A program made the position numbers and the translations under genes. From Chloroflexota bacterium (lineage in GTDB: Bacteria > Chloroflexota > Anaerolineae > J102), in the NCBI GenBank assembly GCA_029782215.1, contig JAKOVD010000011.1:1-64000 (forward strand): 64,000 nt of DNA, in the 5' to 3' direction. The notes under the pieces are model-generated. The model saw nothing but the letters and a program-made list of their open reading frames with translations. It was not told where the DNA came from and searched no databases. Below are positions 52,901 through 63,400 of this stretch, piece after piece; position 1 is the first letter of the stretch, and each line of letters begins with the position of its first letter.

Positions 52901-54379
52901 GAAGACGGGCGCGGCATAGCGGTCCTCGTTGATCCAATAGGGATCTTCCTCTGTGATGAGGGCCCGCGTCTCGCCGCTCTGCAGCGTATACCTGTTCAGC
53001 GTCAGCTTGGTGTGGTCCCGGTTCACGGTGATGTAGAGCGCATGGTTCGAATCAGGCGTCCAGGTAAAGAAGGGAAGCACGTACTCGACGTCGTCCGCCA
53101 GGGGGATTTCCAGCGGCGGAGCCAGCGCCTCCGGGGTCAGCGCATGGAGAGTGGCCACGGGATTGGCCGTGCCGGCCGTGGGATAGCGGGTGTAGCTGAC
53201 CGTCGCCGGCACCGGCCGGTAATCGGTGATCGGGTCATTGTGGACATCGGTCTCATCCAGACGCAGATAGACCAGCCAGTTCCCGTCGGGCGACCAGGCG
53301 TAGGCTGGCTGGGCGGCGCGCGTGGCCAGCTCCTCGTTATAGACCCAGTCCAGGGCGCCGTTGAACACGGTCTCACCCCCGTCTGTCGTCAGGCCTTTCA
53401 CGTCGCCGCCGGCGATGGCGGCGAGCTTCAGGTTGTTGTCCTCCACGTAGGAGATGTGGGCGCCGTCAGGCGTGAACATGACCGCGGTCTTGGCCTTGCC
53501 GTCCGCCAGCAGTGACTGCAGCTCGCCGGTTTTCACGTCCAGGAGCCAGAGCGCCTGGTCCCCGATGAACAGCAGCTTGTCTCCCTGCGGCGACCACTGC
53601 GCCGTCGTGACATCGATGTTGCCAGGGCTCTTGGTGGGATCGAGAAGTAACTGGTCCTTCTCTGTGGCCGCGTCATAGAGCCACAGGGCATCCTGACCGT
53701 CCTGCGGTTTCACGTAGACCATCTCAGCGCCTGCCGGGCTCCAGTTGAAGTTCGAAGGACTGGGTCCGGCCAGGGCGCCGGGTTCGACGAGCATACGCGC
53801 CGTCAGGGCGCTTGTGCTCTGCTGCGGCGGCGGAAAGCTCAACGTCGCCACCACCTCCAGAACCAGGTCATGGCTGGCAGGGTCGGCGTTGTTGGTGCGG
53901 GCTTCGGCCGAGAAGCTGGTGGTCTCCAGTTGCTTGTTGATCTGGGTCCAGGCTTCGGTGCCATCGTCGTCCTTCACATAGCACGCAGGCAACTCGCCCT
54001 CCGCCACCTGCACGGTGGTATACCCTTGCGGGCAGGCGCCTCCGAAGCCGACGCCCCAGTGCAGATCGACCTCTCCCTCGGCGCCCTGGAGCGTGACCGT
54101 GTGGATCGTTTGCCCGGCTTCCAGCGGTAGCTCCTTCTGCGTCCAGGTGGCGGGATAGCGAATGCTGAAACCCAACGGATTGGCGTAGGTCTGCCAGTCC
54201 GCGGGCGCTTCCTGCGGCTCCGCGGGCGCCGTGGTCGGGGCCACGTCGGGCGCCGCCGACGCCGGCGCTGCAACAGGCAGGGCAGTCGGCGGGGCCACGG
54301 TTGTCGGGGTCGATGGCGTGGCGCAGGCTCCAAGCAGGAACACCACGACGACCAGGCTGAAGATGAGAGAGCGTTTCAT
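49991..54379 (-). CDS. DPP-IV-like S9 peptidase lipoprotein fused to DUF333-type and TolB-like modules
   Basis: A 1462-residue protein with GGAAGG before the ATG and a lipoprotein signal ending FLLGAC. An N-terminal domain (about 60-200) precedes a DPP-IV-type propeller (about 205-640, MLVEPGALAGPSPSNFNWSP, DWVYNEELATR). Then comes a prolyl-oligopeptidase-type hydrolase with Ser766 in GKSFGGY, Asp841 in GLADTNV and His873 in TGHSFHG. A Pro/Thr linker leads to the same two modules as the 40437-42302 lipoprotein (about 925-1180, NPASVNCTEQGGTLKIEER). A TolB/PD40 propeller closes the protein (about 1190-1462, with repeated PAWSPDG and ADGSGV units). DPP-IV enzymes remove dipeptides from peptide N-termini. 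The C-terminal addition is not part of the normal family and may bind a surface ligand. Confidence 0.87.
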   Translation of the reverse strand: MKRSLIFSLVVVVFLLGACATPSTPTTVAPPTALPVAAPASAAPDVAPTTAPAEPQEAPADWQTYANPLGFSIRYPATWTQKELPLEAGQTIHTVTLQGAEGEVDLHWGVGFGGACPQGYTTVQVAEGELPACYVKDDDGTEAWTQINKQLETTSFSAEARTNNADPASHDLVLEVVATLSFPPPQQSTSALTARMLVEPGALAGPSPSNFNWSPAGAEMVYVKPQDGQDALWLYDAATEKDQLLLDPTKSPGNIDVTTAQWSPQGDKLLFIGDQALWLLDVKTGELQSLLADGKAKTAVMFTPDGAHISYVEDNNLKLAAIAGGDVKGLTTDGGETVFNGALDWVYNEELATRAAQPAYAWSPDGNWLVYLRLDETDVHNDPITDYRPVPATVSYTRYPTAGTANPVATLHALTPEALAPPLEIPLADDVEYVLPFFTWTPDSNHALYITVNRDHTKLTLNRYTLQSGETRALITEEDPYWINEDRYAAPVFVDNGEHFLWLSERDGFMHLYLYAADGTLVRQLTQGEWMIDSSAWNLLTAGRPVHVDPAGKWAYFETTRKSPLERQIERVSLDGGPIEQVSTEPGFHLFDLSSDGRYLVDQCSDMATPPMTRILQTDGGGETVLGIAAGPAAPLPQVGREFITLKAKDGTELYAQLVKPENFDPARQYPVVVHWYGGPGLQMVSDRYGSTNIFNIIERDVLYTQEGMLVWRLDNRGTFGRGHAFETPIFGELGKVALEDQLAGIDYLKTLPYVDASRIGTDGKSFGGYMTLYALLHAPDVFHCGVAGAPPTDWSYYDTIYTERYMRTPDANPKGYAATNLVDIAGQIQARPLLIHGLADTNVHLQNTVNFVQELEANDKLFDFIPLPNTGHSFHGDSLAAVLASSADYLGACLAPGAALPTPAPAPTTEPAPTAAPTATPAAETSLQPLSPQTCTDLANAMAATLDVKVTEGEAPISDPVSGAAGTGCQAEAKGTGEQFASPDAVVKELATLLEGEGWQEDPMLAAGGPTGIGSGFRKDNQVCLANAIWFPDASANCKQDQPISACDVKPAQQLYTVTLDCAQSTAAAPGMANPASVNCTEQGGTLKIEERGDGGEYGVCYFEDNRQCEEWALLRGDCPVGGLKVTGYVTPAARYCAITGGAYTATGNSGQDDEQGTCTFKNGATCDAAAYYDGSCSAATPEAQATPAATGAGKLDFDSNRGGDYRDLYVMATDGSGVERLTQGDANNFAGPWSPDGKRIAYTCYGLTTSDICLINADGTGQVNLTNTPSVDEGFPAWSPDGTLIAYTSRADGNNNIYVMAADGANPKRVTKNPHDDFVPTWAPDGKHIAFASDRDRKEGIYDLYVIGADGAGVRRLTTGGASNDWPAWSPDGKQIAFRSTKDGRADILSIHVDGSDLHRLTFDPGNDWAPAWSPDGSQIAFQSDRTGDWEIYVMTAEGNDPSNLSNNPAADDQLPHWQP

Positions 54380-54452
54380 AGGGCTGACCTTCCGTAGGGT
54401 GACGCCCGTTCTAAAACCGGGCTATTGAAGAAACGAATGGCTTCAGGCCGTG

Positions 54453-57400
54453 TCAAGGCTGCATCACCAGCGGCAGCCACACTTCATACTCCTCAGCGTT
54501 TGCCGCCATGACCAAGGGTAGGAACACCGGCTGTGACGGCACAAGCTGGCGGTCGCCGTGCGCCGTCCACGTGCCAACGCCGATCTCCTGACCATCGGCG
54601 TGGATACCGTCGCTCGAAATGACCAGCCGGATGGCGTCACCCGGCACGGCGCCCTCATCCTCAGAAGTCGAGGCCTCATCGCGATAGCACGCCAGTAAGC
54701 CGTATTGGCCTGGATAGGCCACCACGGTGGCGCCGCAAACGACCCCTTGCGGGTCCAGCGCCAGCACGACGGTGCCCGTGGGCACGGTGCTGCCGTCGGG
54801 CAGCGCAGGGTCGCCGTAGAAGTTCTTCCACTCGGACGTTGGCCTGACGCCGGCAGCCTGTTCCGCCTGGCGGATCTGATAGACCCGCTCAGCCGGGGAG
54901 AGCCCTTGCTCCGAGCCAGGCGCCGCGGTGACCGTGGCGGTGACGGTCGACACCGGGTAGCGCAGCGTCGCTTCCCGGCTGGCACGGATCCAATAGCCGC
55001 CCGCCGGCGACATGTCGGAGAGAGTGTTGAAGCCGGGAGCCAGGTCAGGGTAGTAGGACAGACCCGTGCGCTCAAACCCGAGCACCGCCCCGTAGACGCC
55101 GGCGATGTTCTGCAGGGCGTCTGCCACCGGCAGGGTTTGGTGCGACAGGTAGCCGACCAGGTTCCAACCCGCTGCCAGAGGCAGGGGCTGGTCCTCGGGA
55201 ACGGCCCGGCCTGCCAGCCGCAGCGTCGCCAGCGGGTCCTCATCCACCGTCGTCGTCAACGGCGGTGTGGGCACGGCGAGCGCCTGGACCCAGTAGCCGT
55301 GGCCGGCATCCACGATCGTGAGGGTGTTCCCATCGGGCGGCCAGTCGGGCCGGTAGGTGCGCAGACCCTGGTCGTAGGCAAAGATGGCGGTGTAGGCGCC
55401 GCTGATCGGGCGCTGCACGACCGTTATGTCGGTGACGTACGGCTCGACCGGCGCCGAAATCAGGTTCCACGATGAGTAGATCGGCACGTCACGCACTGCG
55501 ATGACCGTGTGGGTCGTTTCGGGCGTGCTGCACAAGGGCACAGCATCCGCGGCTGCGGCGAAGGACGGTACGCCGCCGTCGGCATCGTCGGGGACGACCT
55601 GCACATCGTAATCACCCGACCCCGCCGCGGACCAGGTCGCGGTGACCACCGCAGACTCACCTGCGGCCAGGGCTTGTGAGGTCACCGCCACGCCGGCCCG
55701 CTCGGAGCCGGCATAGAAGCCCACAGGCATACCTGCGGGAAGGGCGTCCGGTCCAGAGTTGGAGACCTGCGCTGACAGGGTGAGAAGCTGCGACGAGGCG
55801 CCCTGCGGCTCGGCGGTGATTTGGGTGACCTCCAGTCCGGCAGCCAGGCAGGTGGCTTCGACCGTGAAGGGCCCGACGCTGCTGCGGTTGCCGCCCATGT
55901 CCTCGGCATCCACCCACAGCGTGTAGAGACCGGGAACTGCCGCATTGAGGTCATACCACCAGGCGCCGCCTTCGCGGCCGGCAGCCTGGCGGGTCAATTC
56001 GCCGTTCGGCCCCTGCGACCGTATCGACACGCGAACCTCGGGGCTGCCGTCACTCACCGTGCCGCTCAAGACGTTCACAGGCGCGCCTGCGTGGGCCGGG
56101 CTGATAACCGTCGTGACCGTGATGACGGGGGGCACATTGTCCACCCAAACGGCAAGGGTCAAGGGATCGAGCATGCGATTGCCTACGCGATCCGTGCCCG
56201 TGACGGCGATCGTGCGCCGGATGTAGTCCTGGGGCGTTGCGCCTGCTGCTTCGTAGGACCATGCCGTCGTGAACACGTGCGAGGCTTGCAGCGCGGCATC
56301 GCCGCAGCCGCCATCCACACAGACGCGCACCGAACGGGTCCCAGACAGGTCGTAGGCGGCGCCGTGGAGGGTGCCCAGGCCCCGCACAACGGCGTCCGTG
56401 TAGACGCCGCTGGCGTCCAAGTCGAGGGTCAACCTGGGCGGCTGGGCGTCAACCCACACGAACTTCGGCTCGGTCCAGTCACTCCGGTGTCCGAAACTGT
56501 CGATGGCCGCCATGCGCAGACTGAAGGTCTCGCCGTGGGCAGGACGAACGCCGCCGTTGCTGGCAACGATGTCCCACGGACACCACCACAAGCCTTCTCT
56601 GGGCGATGGCACAGGACACGCCAGCTTGGAGACCAGCCCCGAAGGCGCCTGGATCTCCACCTCCACCGACGTCACGCCCGACTCGTCGTGCGCATAGCCC
56701 GATAGGGCGGCGCTGTCGGCGCCCACCGCCAGTTCGGGCGCCGTGATCGCCATGCTGTCGGGGGCGCCGCGGTCCACCCGGTGGAACGCCCACAGCCAGT
56801 CGAGCGCCGCACCGTCCTGATCATGACTGCTGTCGTAGACGAAAGCTTTGATCTCAGCCAGCTCTTGGGTCGAGACACTGCGGTCGACCACAGCGCGGAA
56901 GGTCGCCGTTCCTGAGGCCCCTGCCGCGATATCGCCCAGGGCCACCGTCGTATCCAGCAGGTGCAGAGGGCCTACCGCCGAGAGGGCCAACCAGACGCCC
57001 CGCTCCATCTCCGTGCCAGCATTGCGGTAGTTCACGGTATAGAGGACTTCCTCACCGTCATTCACGGGCCGGTAGGCATACTGCATGAACGACAGCAACC
57101 TGGCCGCAGCCTGCGCCGGATCGGGCAGCCAGAACAGCCCTCCGCCGCGCCCGGCGATGGCGGCTGCCGGCGGGTTGGCAGTCACCTTGAGCCGCAGGTC
57201 GAAGTCCGCATAGCCGCCGCCCGCCGAGCCGTCGGAGCCGTTGGGGCAGACTCCATCGGCAAGAGCGGCCCAATGGTAGAAGTGACTGAGGGTAAAATGC
57301 ACGCCTTGACCGGCAAAGGCGGCGTTGCGATTGCTGCCAAGACTGTTCACAGGGTTGACGTTCGGCAGCGTCGCCCACAACCGCAGACCCACGTCAGGCG

Positions 57401-60400
57401 CAGGCTCCTCGGTCGCAAAGGCCAGCAGGCCCAACGGCGCCCCGGGAGTCATGCCCAACAGATCGAAGGGCAGGTAGAGGTCGGTCTGGGCATCCCCCAT
57501 CGTCGCATCGAAGCGGTACTGCGCTGCTGAGAGCGGCGCTGCATTCGCCCAGGCGCTCCCGTCCCAGCGCAGCAGGGAGGCCGTGTGGGCGTCCTGCACC
57601 CACACCAGGGTGTCAGCCCCCAAGCCGGCGGGCAGTGATGCCACGGTGCCCGTCACGGCGACCGGCGCCGGGGTGAACACCTGATCGGTGCCGCCGGGAA
57701 CGGTATCCAGGTAGATGAAGAGGTCGCTGTCTGCGCCCCAGAACGCCCCTGTCCAGGCAAGCCTCAGTGCCTGGGCGTCCCAACTCGTGTATAGTCGCTG
57801 CGGGACACGCAAGGCAGCCGCACGGCGGTCAGCGCCCATCAGCGTACAGCCAGACTCCGTCCAGCCCTCGTAGGGGCTCGCCAGGGTGTCGCTGCTGGCG
57901 GGAAGTGCGATGTAATCGGGTGTGCGCGGGCCATCGACGTAGATCGGTTCGCTAGCTTGCTGGCGCACGTTGCCCACGGTATCGCGGCTGGTGAGGGCCA
58001 CAGACAGACGCTGGGCCTCGCCGGCGGCGAACTGGTCTTCGCGCGGCAGGGCTGGGTCACGCTGCTTCGAGGCCATGCTCGCCGTCTGGGTGTGCGGTGA
58101 GGTCCAGGCGATGCGATAGGGCGCCAGGCCGCTGCCGTCCGCAGAGGCCGTCCACCCCAACGCCACATCCGCCGGAGAAGTGCGCAGCGTCGCGCCGGGC
58201 TGAACGGCGCTGCCATCGGCGGTCAGGGCCAGGGTCACCGGCGCAGGGGGGACGACGTCGAGCGTCAACGTCGCCGTCGCCGTCGCACGGCGCCCGGCTG
58301 CGTCCGTGGCCGTTGCCGTGGCGACCTGGTCGGTCCCGTCGGGCAGGGGCTGGTCTTCGGGAAGCCGCCAGGGGAAGCGCCAGGTCGTCGTGTAGGGCGC
58401 CGTGGCCGCGGTCTCGCCGAGCGCTGCCGTGCCTGTGGCGCCACCGATGCTGACCTGGACCTCCGCCAGCGCCTGCGTCCCGGTGACAAGGCCGCTCACG
58501 ACGATGGTGCGGGGCTCATAGAAGTTCGTGCTGGTCAACACGGTGGTGGCAAAGCTGATCGCGGGCATCGAGCCAGCCGCCGCCGAAAGCGCCGGTGTGA
58601 GGCGCACGCCTGGCCCGGCTTGCGGTGAACCAGCCGCTTGCACCTCTTCTGCCGTGGCAGCCGTCACGCCCACCGTCGCACAGTTGCCGGCGCTGTCACA
58701 GGCTTTGGCCTGCTCCACCGCGCCCGCGGGGAGCGAGCAGCTTGCCGTGATTCTGAACAACCGGGACGGATGACCGGTGTCTTCGCCTACTGCGGCCAGG
58801 TACCAGGGCGATACGAAGTAGGTACGTGCGTCGATGACGCCGGCGCCGCAGGGAGAAGTGAAGTCGGTCTCTGCCAGGTTGAAATCCTCGGCGACAACGG
58901 TGTACTGGAAGGTCGAGGGATCCACCGCCGTGCGGTGCAGCACCACCCGCGGGGCCAGCGTGTCGGCGGCGCCGCGCCAGATCTCGTCGCGACTGCCGGC
59001 GGCCTGGGTATGGCCGTCCACATCCGTTCCGCGCAGGCCCACCTGGTACAGGCCCTCCAACCCCGAGGGTACGGCAGCCGTCCAGTTCGCCGCTTCCACC
59101 CCCGCGCCGTGCTGGTTCAGCGTGGCCTGCCGCCACCCACTCAGGTAGAGGCTGCGCAGCTCCGCCGCCGACAGCGGCCGGGGGTAGATACGGACGTCGT
59201 CGATCTGGCCCTTGAAGGCGGAGTCCACTTTGCCGATCTGGAGCTGTTGGGTCGCGTAGGGCCTATGCCCTGCCAGGGCTGTGCTGGTGTAGACCGCCGA
59301 CCCATTGACATACACGACATAGGCAGACCCGTCAAAGGTTGCCGCCACGTGGTTCCACCCCGAAGCCAACACCGAACCGGTGGTCACATTGAGCCAACTC
59401 GTCCCGTCGCCGAAGCCGGCATGGATGCGGTTGCGCTGGTAGACCCACAGGCCGGGATAGCGCTGGATGAGGCTGGCCGCAGGCTGGTATCCCAGGATGG
59501 CGTGATAATTGTCGTCCGCCAGCTCGGAGTAGATCCAGGCGGCCTCGGTGAACTGTCCACCGCTGAGATCCAGCCCCAGATCGGCGGCAACCTGCACGTA
59601 GTCGTCAACGCCGTCGAAACGCAGGGCGTTGCTGCCCACTGCTCCCGGCGTCGACTTGCCGGCAGCATCGTTGGCGCCCGCCACGAGCAGACCATCATGC
59701 CCCCAACCCGAGCTGTCGGGCAGGACAGCGCCATCCCCGGGCCACGCCTTCTCAAAGTCCAGGGCAACGAGCGGGCCAGCTCCGGCGAAGAGCGACCTAA
59801 CCTCTCCCGCCGGCAGGGCCCGGCTGAAGATGCGGACCTCGTCCACCAGGCCGGTGAAGGGATAGGCGGTGCTGCTGAAGCCGCCGATATAGAGGTTGCC
59901 GGAGCCCTGGTAATTGGCTGAGGCGGCGGCCTGTGCGACCTGCGCCCCATCGCGGTAGATGGTCCGGCTCTTGGTGGCGGCATCGTAGGTGCAGGTCCAA
60001 TGGTGCCACGTGGTATCCGTGTAGGCCGGCGTGTCCAGGTCGTTGCCCCAGAAGGCGCAGGTGAACTTGTTGTTCGCCCTGTAGCCGAGGACAAGGCCCT
60101 TCGACGTAGTCGCGCTGCCCTGGCCGACGATTGTCTCGAACCGGCCGGTGGCGCCGCGCTTGGCCCAGAAAGCAACGGTGAATGAGGTATTGGCGAGAGC
60201 GACCTGGCTGCCTGCGCTGACCACATCGTTCACCCCGTCAAACAGGACCGCGGTCCCGGCGTGGCCTGCCTGCCCGGTGGAGGGACAGGTCTGTCCCGTA
60301 CAGCTCCCCGCATGCCCACCACCTGAAATGTCACGGAAGCTGAGGTTGCCAATGCTGTCCGGTTGGTCATCAAAAGGCAGGTGAAGGATCTCACCGGCCG

Positions 60401-63400
60401 GCGGCGTCTCGTTGTACAGGGTCGATCCGGGCGCCACCGAGGTGAACGCCGTCTCCCCCAGGTTCACACCTGCGACTGCCAGATTCGGACCGCAGGCGCT
60501 TGCCTCGGCGGTGAAGGCGACGTCCCTTGACGTGGTCCAGTTACCATCCCAGGTGGCGAGCTGGCTCCCGCAGACCCGGATCACGCCGCTGACCCCGGTG
60601 GGGTCAGACGTCGAGCTGAGCTGGACGTGGCAGGTGCTGCCGCGCTGGAGGTTGCCCTCCCAGGTGTAGGTCTGGGCTGAGACAAACGTGCCGGCGCCAG
60701 CTACATAAGGGGTGTAGGAAGCCGAGGGGCCGGCACAGGTGACGGTCACGCCGGCCTTGTCGCCGTTGTCGCCGGTGGTCCAGGTCACCGCGACGGGCGC
60801 CGGGCGATCGGTCATGGCTCCGGCCAGTGCAGGCGTCGCCGGACCGATGGCGCCGGCGGCGATGCCGGTGCGGCTGAGTTGGACGGCCGGTGCAGCGGCG
60901 TCCAGCACGATCCTCTTGACGTCGGCGGCGCCGGTATGGCGAGCCACCTGCTCTGCCGGGAGGACGGGCAGCCGGGAAACCCGGTCTACCGCTTCCGCCG
61001 TCACCGTGTATTGGCCGGTGGGGCTGGCATTCGGGACCTCGTAGTCCAACGACCACTTGCCCGCGGCAAGCACGGCCACCTGCGCGCTGCCGCCCACGAT
61101 AGCGCCGTCGGCGCCCAGCAGGGCGATCCGCACGCCATCGTCGGGCACGCCGCTGCCGGCCGCGCTGCCGGCCGGACGGTCGGCAGCGGTTCCGGTCAGA
61201 TGCACCGTCCAGGCATTGGGCTTGGCAGTGCTGGCAGTGGCCGCAACCCGCTGGAGATCAGCGCCGTCGATGGCCACCTGCGGCGCCGAATCGTCGACGA
61301 TGAGGGTGCGGATGGCAGACGCGGTGGCGCTGCCCACCCGGTCGGTTGCCGTCGCTTTGAGGGCGTAGTAGCCCTCGATGGAGGGTGAAATCGTGGGGCA
61401 CCAGGCGGCCTGCCCTCCTGCCTCCATGCAGCGCGCGGCCGTGACCGGTCCGTCAGGCGTTAAGAGGGTGACCCCCACCACACCTGAGGTGGCATCATCC
61501 GCCTCGACGGCAACGATGACAGGCTGCCTGGCCACGTAGCTCTTGTCATCGACTTTGATCGCCACGGTCGGGGCATCGGCGTCAACGGTCAGGTCGAAGC
61601 TCTGCCTGTCCTCCACCCAACCGGCCTGGTAGGTGAACATGTCCCGCACTTGCTGCGCCGTAAGCGCCGTCCGGTACACCACCACCTCGTCCATCCGGCC
61701 GGCGAACGAATGCTGGATCTTGCCGACCCAACCGCCGATGGCCACGGGCCCGGTGTTCGCGCAGGGCGTTGCGCTGGCGGACACGCTGCCGCTTTCGGCG
61801 CCGTTCACGTAGATGCGCAGCGCCTTCCCGTCGTAGGTCCCGACCACCTGGTTCCAGTGGTTGAGGATCAAGGGCACGCTGCTGGCTGCCGAGCGGCCGG
61901 CGATGCAGGTTCCGGAGATCCTGGGGAAGAGCGTGTTGGCGGTAATGCCCAGGTCATAGTTCGACGAGATACCGTTGGCGTCGTACTTGCTGACCAGTTC
62001 CTGAGAGTAGTCGAGCAGGCCGGTGCTGGTCGGAAAGACCCAGGCGCCGATCGTGAACTTGGTCAGGTCGAGCCGGTCGCTGTCGGGCACGGTCACCAGG
62101 TCGTCGTAGCCGTCGAAGTCGGCGGCCAGGCCGATCTGACCGCGCACCGCTTCGCCTGTGCCGGGGCATTGCGCTCCCGTACATGACGCGGAGACGTCCG
62201 GCAGGGCGTTGTCGGCAAAGCGGGTGGCGCCGCGGCTCTCCTCGAAGCGAAGATGAAGCACTGGCGCCATGTCATAGATGGCCTTGATCTCAGTGGCCGC
62301 CAGCGAACGCCGGTACACCCGCACGTCGTCGATCTGCCCGTCGAAGAAGTCGGTCAGGGTTGAGCTGCCGGCAGGCGTCGCCGCCCCGACAAGCAGCAGG
62401 TCGTCGGTATCCTGCACCGCCGGTGCGGTATAGCTGAGCGAGGTCTTGAACACGCCGTCTATATAGAACGACACGGTGTTCGCGGGGTCAAAGACGGCGG
62501 CGACGTGGCGCCAGCGGTCGGCCACGAGCCCGACGTTCGTCAGGAGATAGTCGTGCACGCCGTAGGTCGAGAAGAGCAGATTGGTGCCGGCGACGGCAAA
62601 GCCGAACCCGTTGGTGCTTTTCGTGCGCGCGGTGCCAAGAATCTGTCCGTTCGACGCCCCCAGCGTGTGCGGCTTGATCCAGGCGGCCACCGTGAGATTG
62701 TTGGTGGTGCGGTTGATGTTGCCGTTGGCCAGCGCCAGGTAGTTGCCCTTGGCGCGTTCGAACCAGGCGGCCTGGTTGATCCTGCCTGTGACGCCGGAGG
62801 TGGGACAGTCCGTACACCGGGCCTGCCCGCCCTGCATGCTCACGTCCTGGAAGGTCGCCGAGCCGGGCGGTTCATCCAGGTTGAGATCGAGGGCGGTGGA
62901 GTTAGCCAGCTTCTGGATCGCCACGCTGTCCAGGGCCCAATTGTAGACCTCTACTTCATCGAGATAGCCGTAGAAAGGGATCGAGTCGTTGAGGTAGGTG
63001 AAGTGGAAGTAGCCGTAGCTGCCGCCCTTGTAGTCCCGCTGGACATCGCCTCCACTCGCCGGCCGCATGAAGTTGAAGCTCTCGGAGGCATTGTCGGTGT
63101 TGTTGTATTTGAGGTAGACGGTATCGTCGCCGTCATCCTTTTGGGCGCCGCACCGGGTGCCCTTGTCATCTTCCCACGCCTTCAGGGTGGCAGTCTCGGT
63201 GAAGGTCCACACCTTCCGGATCCGGTAGTCTTCGCCGCACAGGGTACTGACGTTCAGGATCTCGTTGCCGTCGATTGCCATGCAGAGCTCGTCATGCATG
63301 GCATCGCCGCAGAAGGCGTTGCTGCCGTCGCCCGTCTTGTTGGTGTGGCCATCGCCGAGAGACAGCCTGGCCACGTTGGTGGAACGGCCGACATCGATAC

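Noticed and set aside
54404..54422. Short GCCCG/CGGGC stem between the giant gene and the DPP gene as a terminator
   Set aside because: Only five clean base pairs with a bulge and no T-tract; too weak to list as a feature.
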